NCBI RefSeq assembly: GCF_036503815.1
Contig: NZ_AP027764.1
Location: forward strand, 3,782,001 to 3,846,000
Reading direction: 5' to 3'
Length of the DNA: 64,000 bases
Source: Escherichia coli
GTDB taxonomy: Bacteria; Pseudomonadota; Gammaproteobacteria; Enterobacterales; Enterobacteriaceae
In this document: positions 47,735-57,160 of the stretch, in pieces
Position numbering within the stretch: position 1 is the stretch's first letter
How the letters are laid out: every line of letters starts with the position of its first letter
Program-made: the position numbers and the translations under genes
The notes under the pieces: generated by a model
What the model saw: only the letters and a program-made list of their open reading frames with translations
Databases searched by the model: none
What the model was told of the DNA's origin: nothing

Positions 47735-47762
47735 AGACGCCAGGACAAATATTCTGGCGTCT
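47735..47762 (+). terminator. Hairpin between rclA and rclB
   Basis: AGACGCCAG pairs with CTGGCGTCT over 9 bases with a 10-base loop, beginning 11 bases after the rclA stop. The T-run is missing, so it is more likely an attenuator or an mRNA stabiliser that favours rclA over rclBC. Confidence 0.6.
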
Positions 47763-47832
47763 CAGAGAAAAGAATCTTATTAATTCCTTGTTATTATATA
47801 ACTTCTTAATCACTTCATTGATGGTATTTTAT

Positions 47833-48069
47833 ATGTTTAAAAAACCTGTTTTATTTGCAACACTATTATCTGGCGTTATGGCATTTTCCACCAATGCAGA
47901 TGATAAAATAATTCTGAAACATATCAGCGTCTCGTCAGTATCAGCATCACCGACAGTTCTGGAGGATGCCATTGCTGATATAGCCAGAAAATATAATGCT
48001 TCATCCTGGAAAGTCACATCGATGCGAATTGATAATAATTCAACCGCAACAGCAGTATTGTATAAATAA
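47833..48069 (+). CDS. rclB: Small periplasmic protein RclB
   Basis: A 78-residue secreted protein of the DUF1471 (YhcN) type with a signal peptide MFKKPVLFATLLSGVMAF and likely cleavage after TNA. It is needed for full reactive chlorine resistance in K-12; the mechanism is unknown. The start is ATG 47833; the frame upstream has another ATG 15 codons earlier, but that would spoil the signal peptide. It is followed by rclC after 11 bases. Confidence 0.9.
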   Translation: MFKKPVLFATLLSGVMAFSTNADDKIILKHISVSSVSASPTVLEDAIADIARKYNASSWKVTSMRIDNNSTATAVLYK

Positions 48070-48080
48070 GGATGTTCACA

Positions 48081-48674
48081 ATGGAAAAATACCTGCACCT
48101 GTTAAGTCGGGGAGATAAAATTGGCCTGACATTGATTCGTCTGAGTATTGCGATTGTTTTTATGTGGATTGGGTTATTAAAGTTTGTCCCTTACGAGGCA
48201 GACAGCATTACACCATTCGTCGCAAACAGTCCACTAATGTCGTTCTTTTATGAACACCCGGAAGACTATAAACAGTATCTGACTCACGAAGGCGAATACA
48301 AACCAGAAGCAAGGGCATGGCAATCGGCCAATAATACCTATGGTTTTTCCAACGGTCTTGGCGTCGTGGAGGTGATTATTGCTCTGCTGGTTTTGGCTAA
48401 TCCTGTCAATCGCTGGTTAGGTTTATTGGGAGGGCTGATGGCATTTACCACACCGTTGGTAACACTCTCATTTTTAATCACCACCCCGGAGGCATGGGTA
48501 CCCGCATTGGGTGACGCTCATCATGGTTTCCCTTATTTATCTGGTGCTGGTCGCCTGGTATTGAAAGATACTCTGATGCTGGCAGGTGCTGTCATGATAA
48601 TGGCAGATTCGGCGCGGGATATTCTTAAACAACGCAGTAATGAATCCAGTTCAACGTTAAAAACTGAATATTGA
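48081..48674 (+). CDS. rclC: Inner-membrane protein RclC (DUF417)
   Basis: A 197-residue DUF417 protein with about four membrane helices: FMWIGLLKF near the N-terminus, VVEVIIALLVLA, LLGGLMAFTTPLV and an Ala/Met-rich one near the C-terminus. It is third in the rclABC operon and required for HOCl resistance in K-12. The start is ATG 48081 with AAGGA 8 bases upstream; an ATG three codons earlier is less well placed. Confidence 0.94.
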   Translation: MEKYLHLLSRGDKIGLTLIRLSIAIVFMWIGLLKFVPYEADSITPFVANSPLMSFFYEHPEDYKQYLTHEGEYKPEARAWQSANNTYGFSNGLGVVEVIIALLVLANPVNRWLGLLGGLMAFTTPLVTLSFLITTPEAWVPALGDAHHGFPYLSGAGRLVLKDTLMLAGAVMIMADSARDILKQRSNESSSTLKTEY

Positions 48675-48707
48675 TAATCCGAACACTGTCTGTTGTTCAC
48701 TTTTTCA

Positions 48708-48745
48708 GGCGTCAGGCTCCCTTTCTGATGATGAAGCCTGACGCC
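48708..48745 (+). terminator. Terminator-like hairpin behind rclC
   Basis: GGCGTCAGGCT pairs perfectly with AGCCTGACGCC over 11 bases, with a 16-base loop, 34 bases after the rclC stop. Between rclC and the convergent reductase gene it can serve both directions; on the minus strand it is followed by the T-rich GAAAAAG complement (CTTTTT in the plus sequence before it). Confidence 0.65.
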
Positions 48746-48833
48746 ATATTACCGGAGATATGACAGAGTGAAGATCAATATCACTCCCCTGTTAAAAGAT
48801 TCTTGTCGTCTCAGGTAAAATAAGTGATTAATA

Positions 48834-49703
48834 TCAATCATGTATTTTTACAGCAAGACAACCACGAACAAACTCAGGATTAAAATGTTTTACCGATTCC
48901 CCAACATAACCCAAATCAAGCGAACTAATTTGCGCCATTTCTTTCTCTGTCAGTGAGAAATCCCAGATAGCAAAATTTTCTTCGATACGCTGTTGATGTG
49001 TCGATTTCGGAATAACGACCACTCCTCGTTGAATATTCCAACGCAGAATGACCTGAGAAATCGATTTTTGATGGGCATCTGCAATATTCTGAAGCAGACT
49101 ATTTTCAAAGGGTTTATGTATTCCACCGCCTAACGGAGCCCATGCTTCAGGCTGCACGTTATAATACTTCATGGTTGCCAGCGCCTCTGGTTGGGCAAAA
49201 TAGGGATGCAACTCGACCTGGTTGACCATCGGTTTAACTCTTACCGTTTCACAAAAGTTCGCCAGAACATGAGGGTAGAAATTGGAAACCCCAATCGCTT
49301 TTAATTTGCCCTCTTCATAGGCATCTTCGAGTGCACGCCACGCACTAAAATAATCGCGCATGGCCTGGTGCAATAAATAGAGATCGAAGTATTCTAGTCC
49401 CGATTTTTTTAATGATGCTTCAATACCTGCTGCTGCAATATCCTGATTCAACATATCCTGCACCCACAATTTAGACGTTATAAATAACTCTTCTCGGGTA
49501 CATAAACCTTCAGATATGGCTTCACGAACGGCTTCACCGACGGCATCTTCATTACCGTATACCGCTGCAGTGTCGATGAGTCGATAACCCGTGCGGATAG
49601 CATTCAACACTGACTGTTTGCACACGTCTTTATCGGTAACCTGAAAAACACCAAATCCCATCATCGGCATTTTCAGATTGTTACTCAATACGGAAAATTC
49701 CAC
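48834..49703 (-). CDS. Aldo-keto reductase, intact
   Basis: A 289-residue NADPH aldo-keto reductase. The catalytic tetrad is in place: Asp in GYRLIDTAAVYGNE, Lys in FITSKLWVQD, His in LYLLHQ, with Tyr in the first motif. The NADP loop is VVIPKSTHQQRIEENF. The chosen start is GTG 49703 because GGAGGG lies 7 bases upstream; the ATG five codons earlier is inside that site. It is divergent from ykgA and convergent with rclC. Small-aldehyde detoxification is likely in the family; the substrate is unknown. I do not recall an intact copy here in K-12. Confidence 0.88.
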   Translation of the reverse strand: MEFSVLSNNLKMPMMGFGVFQVTDKDVCKQSVLNAIRTGYRLIDTAAVYGNEDAVGEAVREAISEGLCTREELFITSKLWVQDMLNQDIAAAGIEASLKKSGLEYFDLYLLHQAMRDYFSAWRALEDAYEEGKLKAIGVSNFYPHVLANFCETVRVKPMVNQVELHPYFAQPEALATMKYYNVQPEAWAPLGGGIHKPFENSLLQNIADAHQKSISQVILRWNIQRGVVVIPKSTHQQRIEENFAIWDFSLTEKEMAQISSLDLGYVGESVKHFNPEFVRGCLAVKIHD

Positions 49704-49951
49704 TGTCAGTCCCTCCATTAGGTATGAACAATGAGTCTACGTTAAAACGTAACCTCAAATTAGTATGTGGATTTTGATATCACTTATGCAAAAAATTCAT
49801 TAATAATGTAGGACTGAAACCTCTCTATTTTCGGGGACAACGAAGCAGACGCTACCAGTGCTTTTGCCTTCGCCCTTGCTGTTTTTGATACACTTAGGGC
49901 CCAGGGCATAACGAAAATGTGCGATATGACAAAGAATTAACGGAGAATGTG

Positions 49952-50809
49952 ATGATCAGGCAGAAGATTCTACAGCAGCTCCTGGAGTGGATTGAGTGCA
50001 ATCTTGAGCACCCTATTTCAATCGAAGATATCGCACAGAAATCTGGCTACAGCAGGCGCAACATCCAGCTTCTGTTCCGAAATTTCATGCATGTGCCTTT
50101 AGGAGAATACATTCGCAAACGAAGGCTTTGTCGTGCTGCCATTCTTGTCCGACTCACCGCGAAATCTATGCTTGATATTGCACTCTCTTTGCATTTTGAT
50201 TCACAGCAGTCATTCAGCCGCGAATTTAAAAAGTTATTCGGCTGCTCTCCCCGTGAATACCGCCACCGTGATTATTGGGATCTCGCAAATATCTTCCCTT
50301 CTTTTTTAATACGTCAACAGCAAAAGACGGAGTGTAGATTAGTCAACTTTCCTGAGACACCTATTTTTGGCAATTCATTTAAATATGATATTGAAGTGTC
50401 GAATAAATCACCGGATGAAGAAGTCGAACTGCGACTTCATCATTTAGCCAGATGTATGAAGAATTTTAAGACGGATATCTATTTCGTCTCCACGTTTAAA
50501 CCGTCAACAAAATCGGTCGATTTGCTGACAGTTGAAACTTTTGCCGGTACGGTATGTAAACAAACCGATTCAGAGATGCCGAAAGAGTGGATAATTAACC
50601 GAGGACTGTATGCCTCTTTCCGCTATGAAGGTGAGTGGGAGCACTACCCTGAATGGGCGCGAAACCTCTATCTGATGGAATTACCTGCCAGGGGGTTAGC
50701 CAGAGTGAACGGCAGTGATATTGAGCGGTTTTATTACAATGAAAACCTCGTCGAAATCGATAGCAATAACATTGTTTGCGAAATTTTTATTCCCGTTCGT
50801 CCGGTTTAG
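49952..50809 (+). CDS. ykgA: AraC-type regulator with GyrI-like C-terminal domain
   Basis: A 285-residue protein with an N-terminal AraC/MarA-type DNA-binding domain (residues about 10-105, with ISIEDIAQKSGYSRRNIQLL and SQQSFSREFKKLFGCSPREY), then a GyrI-like effector domain. This is the layout of Rob rather than of the typical sugar-type AraC proteins. K-12 ykgA is shorter as I recall, broken near an IS3. The start is ATG 49952 with GGAG 8 bases upstream; the frame extends to a GTG at 49919. It is divergent from the aldo-keto reductase, which is its likely target. Confidence 0.88.
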   Translation: MIRQKILQQLLEWIECNLEHPISIEDIAQKSGYSRRNIQLLFRNFMHVPLGEYIRKRRLCRAAILVRLTAKSMLDIALSLHFDSQQSFSREFKKLFGCSPREYRHRDYWDLANIFPSFLIRQQQKTECRLVNFPETPIFGNSFKYDIEVSNKSPDEEVELRLHHLARCMKNFKTDIYFVSTFKPSTKSVDLLTVETFAGTVCKQTDSEMPKEWIINRGLYASFRYEGEWEHYPEWARNLYLMELPARGLARVNGSDIERFYYNENLVEIDSNNIVCEIFIPVRPV

Positions 50810-50863
50810 CTGTAGCGATGTTTACATGAATTTATAACGAGACTACTGTCAGGCAATTCAATA

Positions 50864-50896
50864 AATAATGGCGTTGAAGATGTCAACGCCATTATT
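50864..50896. terminator. Bidirectional terminator between ykgA and fdeC
   Basis: AATAATGGCGTTGA pairs with TCAACGCCATTATT over 14 bases with a 5-base loop, followed by GTTTATT on the plus strand and TTATTGAATT on the minus. The two genes converge here. Confidence 0.85.
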
Positions 50897-50929
50897 GTTT
50901 ATTAGAATGTTACTTTCATACTCTTAATA

Positions 50930-53900
50930 TTATTTCATCGCCTCCTCGCCCGTTGCCGTATTGGCATCCACCGCGGTAATGGTCACCGTCACTGGCTTCA
51001 TTTCGTACCCGCCATAGGTCAGGGCGTTAAATGTGAACGTATAGACACCTGGCTTGCTGGTACTAAATGTACGCGTGATTTTTCCGCTCACGAAATGGTC
51101 ATTTTTCGACGGCAGGAACTGATAATCCTTCTCCGTCACCCCTTCCGGCGTCTGAATGTCAACCCACATATTCCCCCCAACAGGGTTGTTTGCCGACATC
51201 AGGGTAACCTTCAGCGTTGCGGTCGATTCCCCATCTGCCACCAGAGATTCCATATCAGATGTTGCGGTGAGTACCGCATTTTTATCATCCGCCACGAAAC
51301 TGGATTCAGCCGTTTTCGTTGATACCTGACCGTTGTCCTGACTCACTTGCGCCGTAAGTGTATATTTCGCTGCAACAGTCGTGGTGGCGGTGAAAATAGC
51401 CTGCCCTTGCTCATTCGTTGTCGCTGTGCCATTCGGTTCCAGGTTTAACGAAGCCGGGCTGGCGGTCAGCGTCACTTCGCTATCTTTCAACAAATTGTTA
51501 TTGGCATCAGTCACCGTAACTTTATACGTCTGTTTGGCTTTGCCATCCGCCACTGCACGGTTGCCAATCACCTCAATACTGGAGATGGTCGCCGTAGTCT
51601 TATCCGCCACAAACGTAATGCTCTTCGCGTCTGAAGGCTGGTTATTTCCTGCTGAAGCCGTGATCTCATACGTTCCGGCAGTCACTGAAACCACCTGCAA
51701 CTCTGCTTTCCCTTCATCGTTGGCTTTCACCCAGACATTATCACCTGTAAGTGGCTTGACGCCCCGAGGCAGATTAAAGGTCACCAGAGTTCCTGGAACA
51801 GGGTTACCGTTTTTATCCTCAACGGTCGCCGTCAGCGTAAAGGCATCTTTGCCGTTTGCCACTTTTTGAGCGGCAGTGTCAACCTGCAGGTTTGCCTGAC
51901 CGGTGCTGGCGTCTGCGTTGAATTTCACCGTGACCGTCTTCTGAGCATTATTCACTGAGGCCGTGATACTGTGTTCCCCAGCAACGGTTGCTATCAACTC
52001 AATGTCCGCTTTACCTGCGGCATTGGTTGTTATTGTATTCCCCGTCTTGCTGGTCACACCCTGCGGTAAAGTCAGCGTAACTTCTTGCCCCTGCAACGGG
52101 TTACCATAGCTGTCCACGACGGTCAGGGTTACCTGGTTAGCAGACTGTCCATTTGCCAGTTGGTTATTCACCTTCACCGCCATATCATTGATCACTGCCC
52201 GGGAAGCGTCGCCTGCAACATTCAGCACCAGTGGCTGAGCAACGGCATTTTGGCCGTTCACGCGTGGCATGACAGACAACTGACCTGCAGCCGATCCCAG
52301 CGTTAAGGTCGCCACGTAGACCCCATTACTTTGCTCTGTCCAGCTTCCAACTGAAGGTCGCTCTGATCCCGTGCTGGCGGCACCGCTAAACACTGGTGCA
52401 TCTGGCTTCAGCCCGGTGACCGGGTTCCCGTACGCATCCTTCACGGTGAAGGTGAGTTCCGTCGTCGTTTTAACCGTTGGAGTCTTATTGTCCGCAACAA
52501 GCGTAGAGTTCGCTGATGACATCTCCCCGGCGATGACCGTCAACTGCGCGGCTTCGGTGGCTGCTGGCTGGCCGTTGAAGAGCGGCATGACACGAAGCTC
52601 GCCCGTCTTTCCGCCTGTGGTCAACGTAGCAACATAGGAACCGTCACCTTTTTCGGTCCAACTGGAAATAGTCGCCCCTTCAGAGGCGGTCCCCGTCAAA
52701 CTTGCCGACAACGAAAGACCACTGATAGCGTTGCCATGCGCATCTTTCGCCACCAGCGTCACGGTTGTGCTTTCGCCTGCTTTTACGCGATCTGCGGCTA
52801 CAGACACTGTCGACTGGCCTGAAGATAACGCATCAGCCACCACGGTTACTTTTGCCGCGTTTGCTGCCGCATCCTGTCCATTTAGCTTCGGCATAACTTC
52901 TAATTCACCCGCCGTAGAGCCGAGAGTAATCTGCGCAGTCCACGTCCCATCACCATTATTTGTCCAGCCAGATGCCGTAGAACCAGCAGCTGCTGCGCCC
53001 GATAATGACGGTGCATCCGGATTGAGGCCTGTTACAGGGTTGTCATTGGCATCTTTTGCCGTCCAGATTGCCGTAAGCGTACCGCCGACCACCGGTTTAT
53101 CCGGATTCAGGGTGATGGACGAATGTGCTGCATCAAGCGGCCCGGCAACGAACTTCAGCGTTTGTTGTAATGTGCCCAGCTGATACTGCTCGCTGAAGGC
53201 ACGCACAACAACGTTTCCGGCACGGGTCGAAGAAACCGTGGCGCTGTAAACCCCTGGTTTTATTTCCGAAATGGCACCAACGGTAACACCATTAGTGTCT
53301 TGCGGAACAAGTCGCAGGCGGCTGGCTTCTCCCGTCACCGGATTACCCTCGGAGTCCACCGCAGTCAGCGTCAGCGTGTAGGCTTGCTGACCATCAGCAA
53401 CCACGTCACCTGACGGCTCGTTAGCGCTCAGGGTGGAGTTTGCCACATCCATCATCGTGGCCCGCAGTTCTGCAGTGACGGTTTTGCTCATGCCATCAAC
53501 GCTAACAGTAATCGTTGCCTCACCTGACTGCGTTCCGGTCGTAAAGACAGACTGGTACACCCCTGCTTCAGTTTCGGTGAACTCACCCAGTGTTGGCTTT
53601 GCCTGTGATTTAGTGGCCTTCAGGGTACGAGTCACAATATTTCCAGCCGGTTTGAAGGTTAGTTCAGTCTTGATCTGATCTTTCATGCCCGTGACTGGCT
53701 GGCCCTCGGCGTCGCGCAGAGACAGCACCAGCGGCTTTTGCTCATTACCGTTAGCAAGCATTTGAATACGGCTCTGACCGTCAAGCGTTAACGCCGTACG
53801 ATCGGCGCTCATACCAGCTCCGCTAATAACCACTTCTGTCTGCACACGTTTCGAGGCATTGCCTTTGTTATCGTAGGCAACTGCTGAAATCGCATAATAA

Positions 53901-55183
53901 TTGTCTTTGCCTGGACGATAAGCCGGGAGCGTTACTTGCCACTGACTACCCTGACCGGTAATTTTGCCACCTTCAGCCAGTAATGACGGCGCTTCCCACT
54001 GCACATTTTTCAGTCCGTGAGTTGCTTTGCTGACCACAAGCCCCAGGGAAACCGTCTGACCGCCCTTGCCTTCAATACGCTCAGGCAGAGCAATACGGAT
54101 CACTTCAGATTTGCGGTACTCAAGAACGATGTTGTTATTACGCTCAACCAGGTCATAGCGGCTGCCTGCCAGCATTCGACGCTCGCGAATGCTGTCTGTA
54201 TCGAGTTGTTTTTGCAGAGGTTCGCCAATCCGATAATTAACTTCCAGGCCAAAGCGAGTGTCATTCTCACCACTCTTGCCCTGCTTATGCCCGGCACTCA
54301 GGGTCAGAAGAGGCACTGGCGTGTAATTCACTTCAGCGGTAATCGCATGTGGATCTTTCTGGCGTTTATCTTTGCCAAACAGCCCGACTTCATCGCCATA
54401 ATACTGCTCATACATCAGGCTTGCGCCAAGCTGCGGCCAGGCGGGTAAATAGCCCTCAGCACGAATATCCCAGCCATTCGCCGGACGTTCCTGATAATCC
54501 TCAACATCCGGCGATTTTTTCCAGCCAGAAGCCCGGATATAACCATTGGCGCTCAATTTCAAATAATCACGCCAGTATTCCGCACCAACACCAATGCGGG
54601 TATGACTACGGGATAAATCATGATCGATAAAAGTATTCACCCCCGCCATCCAGTCATTTCCTGAAAAATGACGCCAGCCAAAACCAATATTTGACTGAGT
54701 ACGATCGTCGGTACGATGTATTGCCCCCTGAGTGAACAACATATTTGTCGGCGTGTCATAAATCGGATAAAGCATTTCCAGCGAAGAGTCCTTCAGCGAG
54801 AAATCTTTATCGACATTCAGTTTGACGCGCGCAGTACCATATTTCCCGAGCCACTCCTGTATTTCCTGGTTAGCTTTAGCGGTGGCCATTCCGGTAATAA
54901 AATTACGTGTCGCATCGCTATCTGGCTGACTGCTTAAAAATGTCCCGGCATTTGCGGCAAACGACGCGACATTTTTCTCCACGTTATTATCAGCAGTTAC
55001 CGTAGTATTTCCCATGCTCAACCGTGGCTGAACCGCATGCTGCGCACGTGCCGCCATTACTGGGGTAAAGGTGACAGCGAGTGGGAAAAGAACCTGAACA
55101 GAGATATTTGCCCACGCCACGCAGCGGGCCAGAACTGAATAACGAAATCGTGGTTGTTTATGACCTGTTTTATAACGTGACAT
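50930..55183 (-). CDS. fdeC: FdeC, intimin-like inverse autotransporter adhesin
   Basis: A 1417-residue type Ve (intimin/invasin) surface protein, known as a collagen- and cell-binding adhesin and vaccine candidate. It has an N-terminal signal region (about 1-45), a periplasmic stretch, then the translocation barrel (about residues 120-380, with GFGWRHFSGNDWMAGVNTF and AHxxLRIG-like DLSRSHTRIGVGAEYWRDYL), then a series of about nine bacterial Ig-like (Big_1) domains with repeated patterns such as AKDANDNPVTGL, DAYGNPVTGL and DSYGNPLQGQEV. The start is ATG 55183 with AGGAAA upstream. Undisturbed, whereas K-12 has only the pseudogene eaeH here. Confidence 0.95.
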   Translation of the reverse strand: MSRYKTGHKQPRFRYSVLARCVAWANISVQVLFPLAVTFTPVMAARAQHAVQPRLSMGNTTVTADNNVEKNVASFAANAGTFLSSQPDSDATRNFITGMATAKANQEIQEWLGKYGTARVKLNVDKDFSLKDSSLEMLYPIYDTPTNMLFTQGAIHRTDDRTQSNIGFGWRHFSGNDWMAGVNTFIDHDLSRSHTRIGVGAEYWRDYLKLSANGYIRASGWKKSPDVEDYQERPANGWDIRAEGYLPAWPQLGASLMYEQYYGDEVGLFGKDKRQKDPHAITAEVNYTPVPLLTLSAGHKQGKSGENDTRFGLEVNYRIGEPLQKQLDTDSIRERRMLAGSRYDLVERNNNIVLEYRKSEVIRIALPERIEGKGGQTVSLGLVVSKATHGLKNVQWEAPSLLAEGGKITGQGSQWQVTLPAYRPGKDNYYAISAVAYDNKGNASKRVQTEVVISGAGMSADRTALTLDGQSRIQMLANGNEQKPLVLSLRDAEGQPVTGMKDQIKTELTFKPAGNIVTRTLKATKSQAKPTLGEFTETEAGVYQSVFTTGTQSGEATITVSVDGMSKTVTAELRATMMDVANSTLSANEPSGDVVADGQQAYTLTLTAVDSEGNPVTGEASRLRLVPQDTNGVTVGAISEIKPGVYSATVSSTRAGNVVVRAFSEQYQLGTLQQTLKFVAGPLDAAHSSITLNPDKPVVGGTLTAIWTAKDANDNPVTGLNPDAPSLSGAAAAGSTASGWTNNGDGTWTAQITLGSTAGELEVMPKLNGQDAAANAAKVTVVADALSSGQSTVSVAADRVKAGESTTVTLVAKDAHGNAISGLSLSASLTGTASEGATISSWTEKGDGSYVATLTTGGKTGELRVMPLFNGQPAATEAAQLTVIAGEMSSANSTLVADNKTPTVKTTTELTFTVKDAYGNPVTGLKPDAPVFSGAASTGSERPSVGSWTEQSNGVYVATLTLGSAAGQLSVMPRVNGQNAVAQPLVLNVAGDASRAVINDMAVKVNNQLANGQSANQVTLTVVDSYGNPLQGQEVTLTLPQGVTSKTGNTITTNAAGKADIELIATVAGEHSITASVNNAQKTVTVKFNADASTGQANLQVDTAAQKVANGKDAFTLTATVEDKNGNPVPGTLVTFNLPRGVKPLTGDNVWVKANDEGKAELQVVSVTAGTYEITASAGNNQPSDAKSITFVADKTTATISSIEVIGNRAVADGKAKQTYKVTVTDANNNLLKDSEVTLTASPASLNLEPNGTATTNEQGQAIFTATTTVAAKYTLTAQVSQDNGQVSTKTAESSFVADDKNAVLTATSDMESLVADGESTATLKVTLMSANNPVGGNMWVDIQTPEGVTEKDYQFLPSKNDHFVSGKITRTFSTSKPGVYTFTFNALTYGGYEMKPVTVTITAVDANTATGEEAMK

Positions 55184-55747
55184 TGAGATAATTTCCTGAT
55201 GAACGAATTAACGAACATAGGCAGACACAAATAATGGCGTCTGCTTGTCAGAAAAACCGGGATTTCCCGGTTTCCTTTTCCGCAGAAAAGGAAATACCTT
55301 TATGTAAGAAAGTACACCGCCACCTAATATATCCAGTGCCTGTAGCCACTCATCAGGTGGTTGGGCGCGGGATTATATTTTTATTTATGGGTGAGAATTT
55401 AGCTTTTTGTGCAAACCATTAAATAGATACCTAAGTTATCTTTCTTACTCTGCGGATAATGAATAATTCATTATTCAGAGTGAATAATAATGACCTGCTT
55501 TTAATTTACCACGATTGGAAATACGTCGAAGTAGGTATATACGCCAGGATAAACCGATATATTTTTTATGGATATTCATTTTCCTTCATCGGGCTGTAAA
55601 TTGCGGGGATATCGAACTTGCACTACTCAGCGCAACCCTCAAACAGATTTATGAATTTTGTTCATAACCCCTGACAAATCCTGCCGTCTAATCGAGCTCT
55701 TCCCTTTACGTTATGCTTCTCATGAACGATAACGGAAGGATAACACC
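55184..55747. other. Control gap between fdeC and the truncated reductase
   Basis: 564 bases without a supported gene. It must hold the fdeC promoter (minus) and that of the reductase (plus). A palindrome-like TGAATAATTCATTATTCA lies near 55458-55475 in an A+T-rich stretch. A 62-codon frame at 55234 has no ribosome site and is not called. The reductase ATG has GGAAGGA 7 bases upstream. Confidence 0.6.
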
Positions 55748-56323
55748 ATGCAAAAAGTAAAACTGTACAACGGTATTGAAATGCCCCTGTTGGGCTTTGG
55801 TGTATTTCAGATGACCGATGCCGCCGAATGCGAAAGAGCGGTCATTGACGCTATTAACAGCGGTTATCGACTGATTGACACCGCCGCCTCGTATCAGAAT
55901 GAAACCCAGGTCGGGAACGCACTGAAACAAAGCGGTATCGCCCGTAACGAACTCTTTGTCACCACGAAACTCTGGTTGCAGGATACCAGTTACGAAGGGG
56001 CCAAAGCCCAGTTCGAACGCTCTCTGAATCGACTGCAACTTGATTACATTGACCTGTACTTGATTCACCAGCCATATGGCGATGTCCACGGAGCCTGGCG
56101 TGCCATGGAAGAGCTGCAACAGGCCGGTAAAATTCGCGCTAATGGCGTCAGTAACTTCCATACTGACCGACTGGCAGACCTTATCGCTTTTAATAACGTC
56201 GTTCCGGCGGTAAACCAGGTTGAAGTTAACCCTTTCAATCAGCAGCTGCAGGCCGTTCCCTGGATGCAAAGTCGTGGCATTCAGCCAGAAGCCTGGGCAC
56301 CGTTTGCGGTTACAGGGCGGTAA
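55748..56323 (+). pseudogene. Aldo-keto reductase truncated at two thirds
   Basis: The first 187 residues are a good aldo-keto reductase: MPLLGFGVFQMTD, SGYRLIDTAASYQNE with catalytic Asp and Tyr, VTTKLWLQD with Lys, YLIHQPYGD with His, and QPEAWAPFA. The sequence then runs into VTGR and a stop, while family members are about 270-290 residues. The missing part holds the NADP phosphate-binding loop, so the product should be inactive. No continuation is found in the 190 bases downstream, so a deletion or insertion junction lies near 56305. Confidence 0.8.
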
Positions 56324-56515
56324 GCGATTATGCATCTACCTATTTACGTCGGTCACTCAGTCAGAGTCTTGCCCATATTCAATGAGGTTCAACACCGCAG
56401 CCAATGAAAAGTAGGCCATGCGGGGATTAATAGCATTACTCATTAACCAATCGCTCTTTTCATTTACGTGCTCTTTATGTAACGTATTGCTTTTATTGAT
56501 CTTCCTGGAGTTTGC

Positions 56516-56872
56516 ATGAATAAGAATCTCATCCTCGCATTTGCATTATTTTCCTTACCTGTATTTGCAGAAGAAGATCTGGGGCCAGGCAAATATGTTT
56601 GTGACATTAGGATTTCCAGCCTGGATACCGCTACTCAAATTCTGTCAAAATCCGCAACAGTTCTCGATAATGGAAACAATTTCATCGTTCAAATGCCAAA
56701 TGGAGATCAATTGTACTCTCCAGATCTGGAAAATGTTGATGATGGTATAAAACAAAAAGCAACAATAGGTGGAGTGACATTTATTCGTCGTCCAACTTTT
56801 AACGATCGCTTCATCGTGGAAGATGGAAATACAGGATTCTTCTATAAGATGCGAAACTGCGAGAAGAAATAA
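56516..56872 (+). CDS. Small secreted protein of unknown function
   Basis: A 118-residue protein with a clean signal peptide, MNKNLILAFALFSLPVFA, and cleavage near residue 18. The mature part of about 100 residues has Cys29 and a Cys near the C-terminus (MRNCEKK), perhaps a disulfide, and alternating strands. Upstream CTGGAG is 7-8 bases from the ATG. I do not recognise a family. It stands alone between the reductase fragment and a LysR regulator; low G+C suggests acquisition. Confidence 0.75.
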   Translation: MNKNLILAFALFSLPVFAEEDLGPGKYVCDIRISSLDTATQILSKSATVLDNGNNFIVQMPNGDQLYSPDLENVDDGIKQKATIGGVTFIRRPTFNDRFIVEDGNTGFFYKMRNCEKK

Positions 56873-56939
56873 AGGAAGTTTGATAGCGATATCCTCCTGA
56901 TTTTCAGGCTTTGTACCTGTTCAAGACTTACAACTACAA

Positions 56940-56989
56940 GCCGCTACGTGTTAACGCCTCCCAAAATAACCACCGTTAACCGTAGCGGC
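56940..56989. repeat. 16-base inverted repeat behind the small secreted gene
   Basis: GCCGCTACG-T-GTTAACG pairs with CGTTAAC-CGTAGCGGC, with a one-base bulge and a 17-base loop. It lies 68 bases after the stop codon. No T-run follows. Confidence 0.65.
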
Positions 56990-57160
56990 CATAGATACTA
57001 TTATTTTAGCCACATTACTGGTGATAATGATAATTGATATTATGGCCGTATAGAAAATAAGTATTAATTATCAGAAAGTTTATTATGTAAACGCGTCCTA
57101 ATGATTACGTTATTCCTCTTACCGATATTCGCCCAGAGCAACCATCAATTACACATATCA

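Noticed and set aside
52371..53183. Repeated sequence within fdeC
   Set aside because: Explained by homologous Ig-like domains in the adhesin; not a mobile or CRISPR repeat.
55706..56335. 209-codon minus-strand frame over the truncated reductase
   Set aside because: Antisense to a clear aldo-keto reductase sequence; no domain seen.
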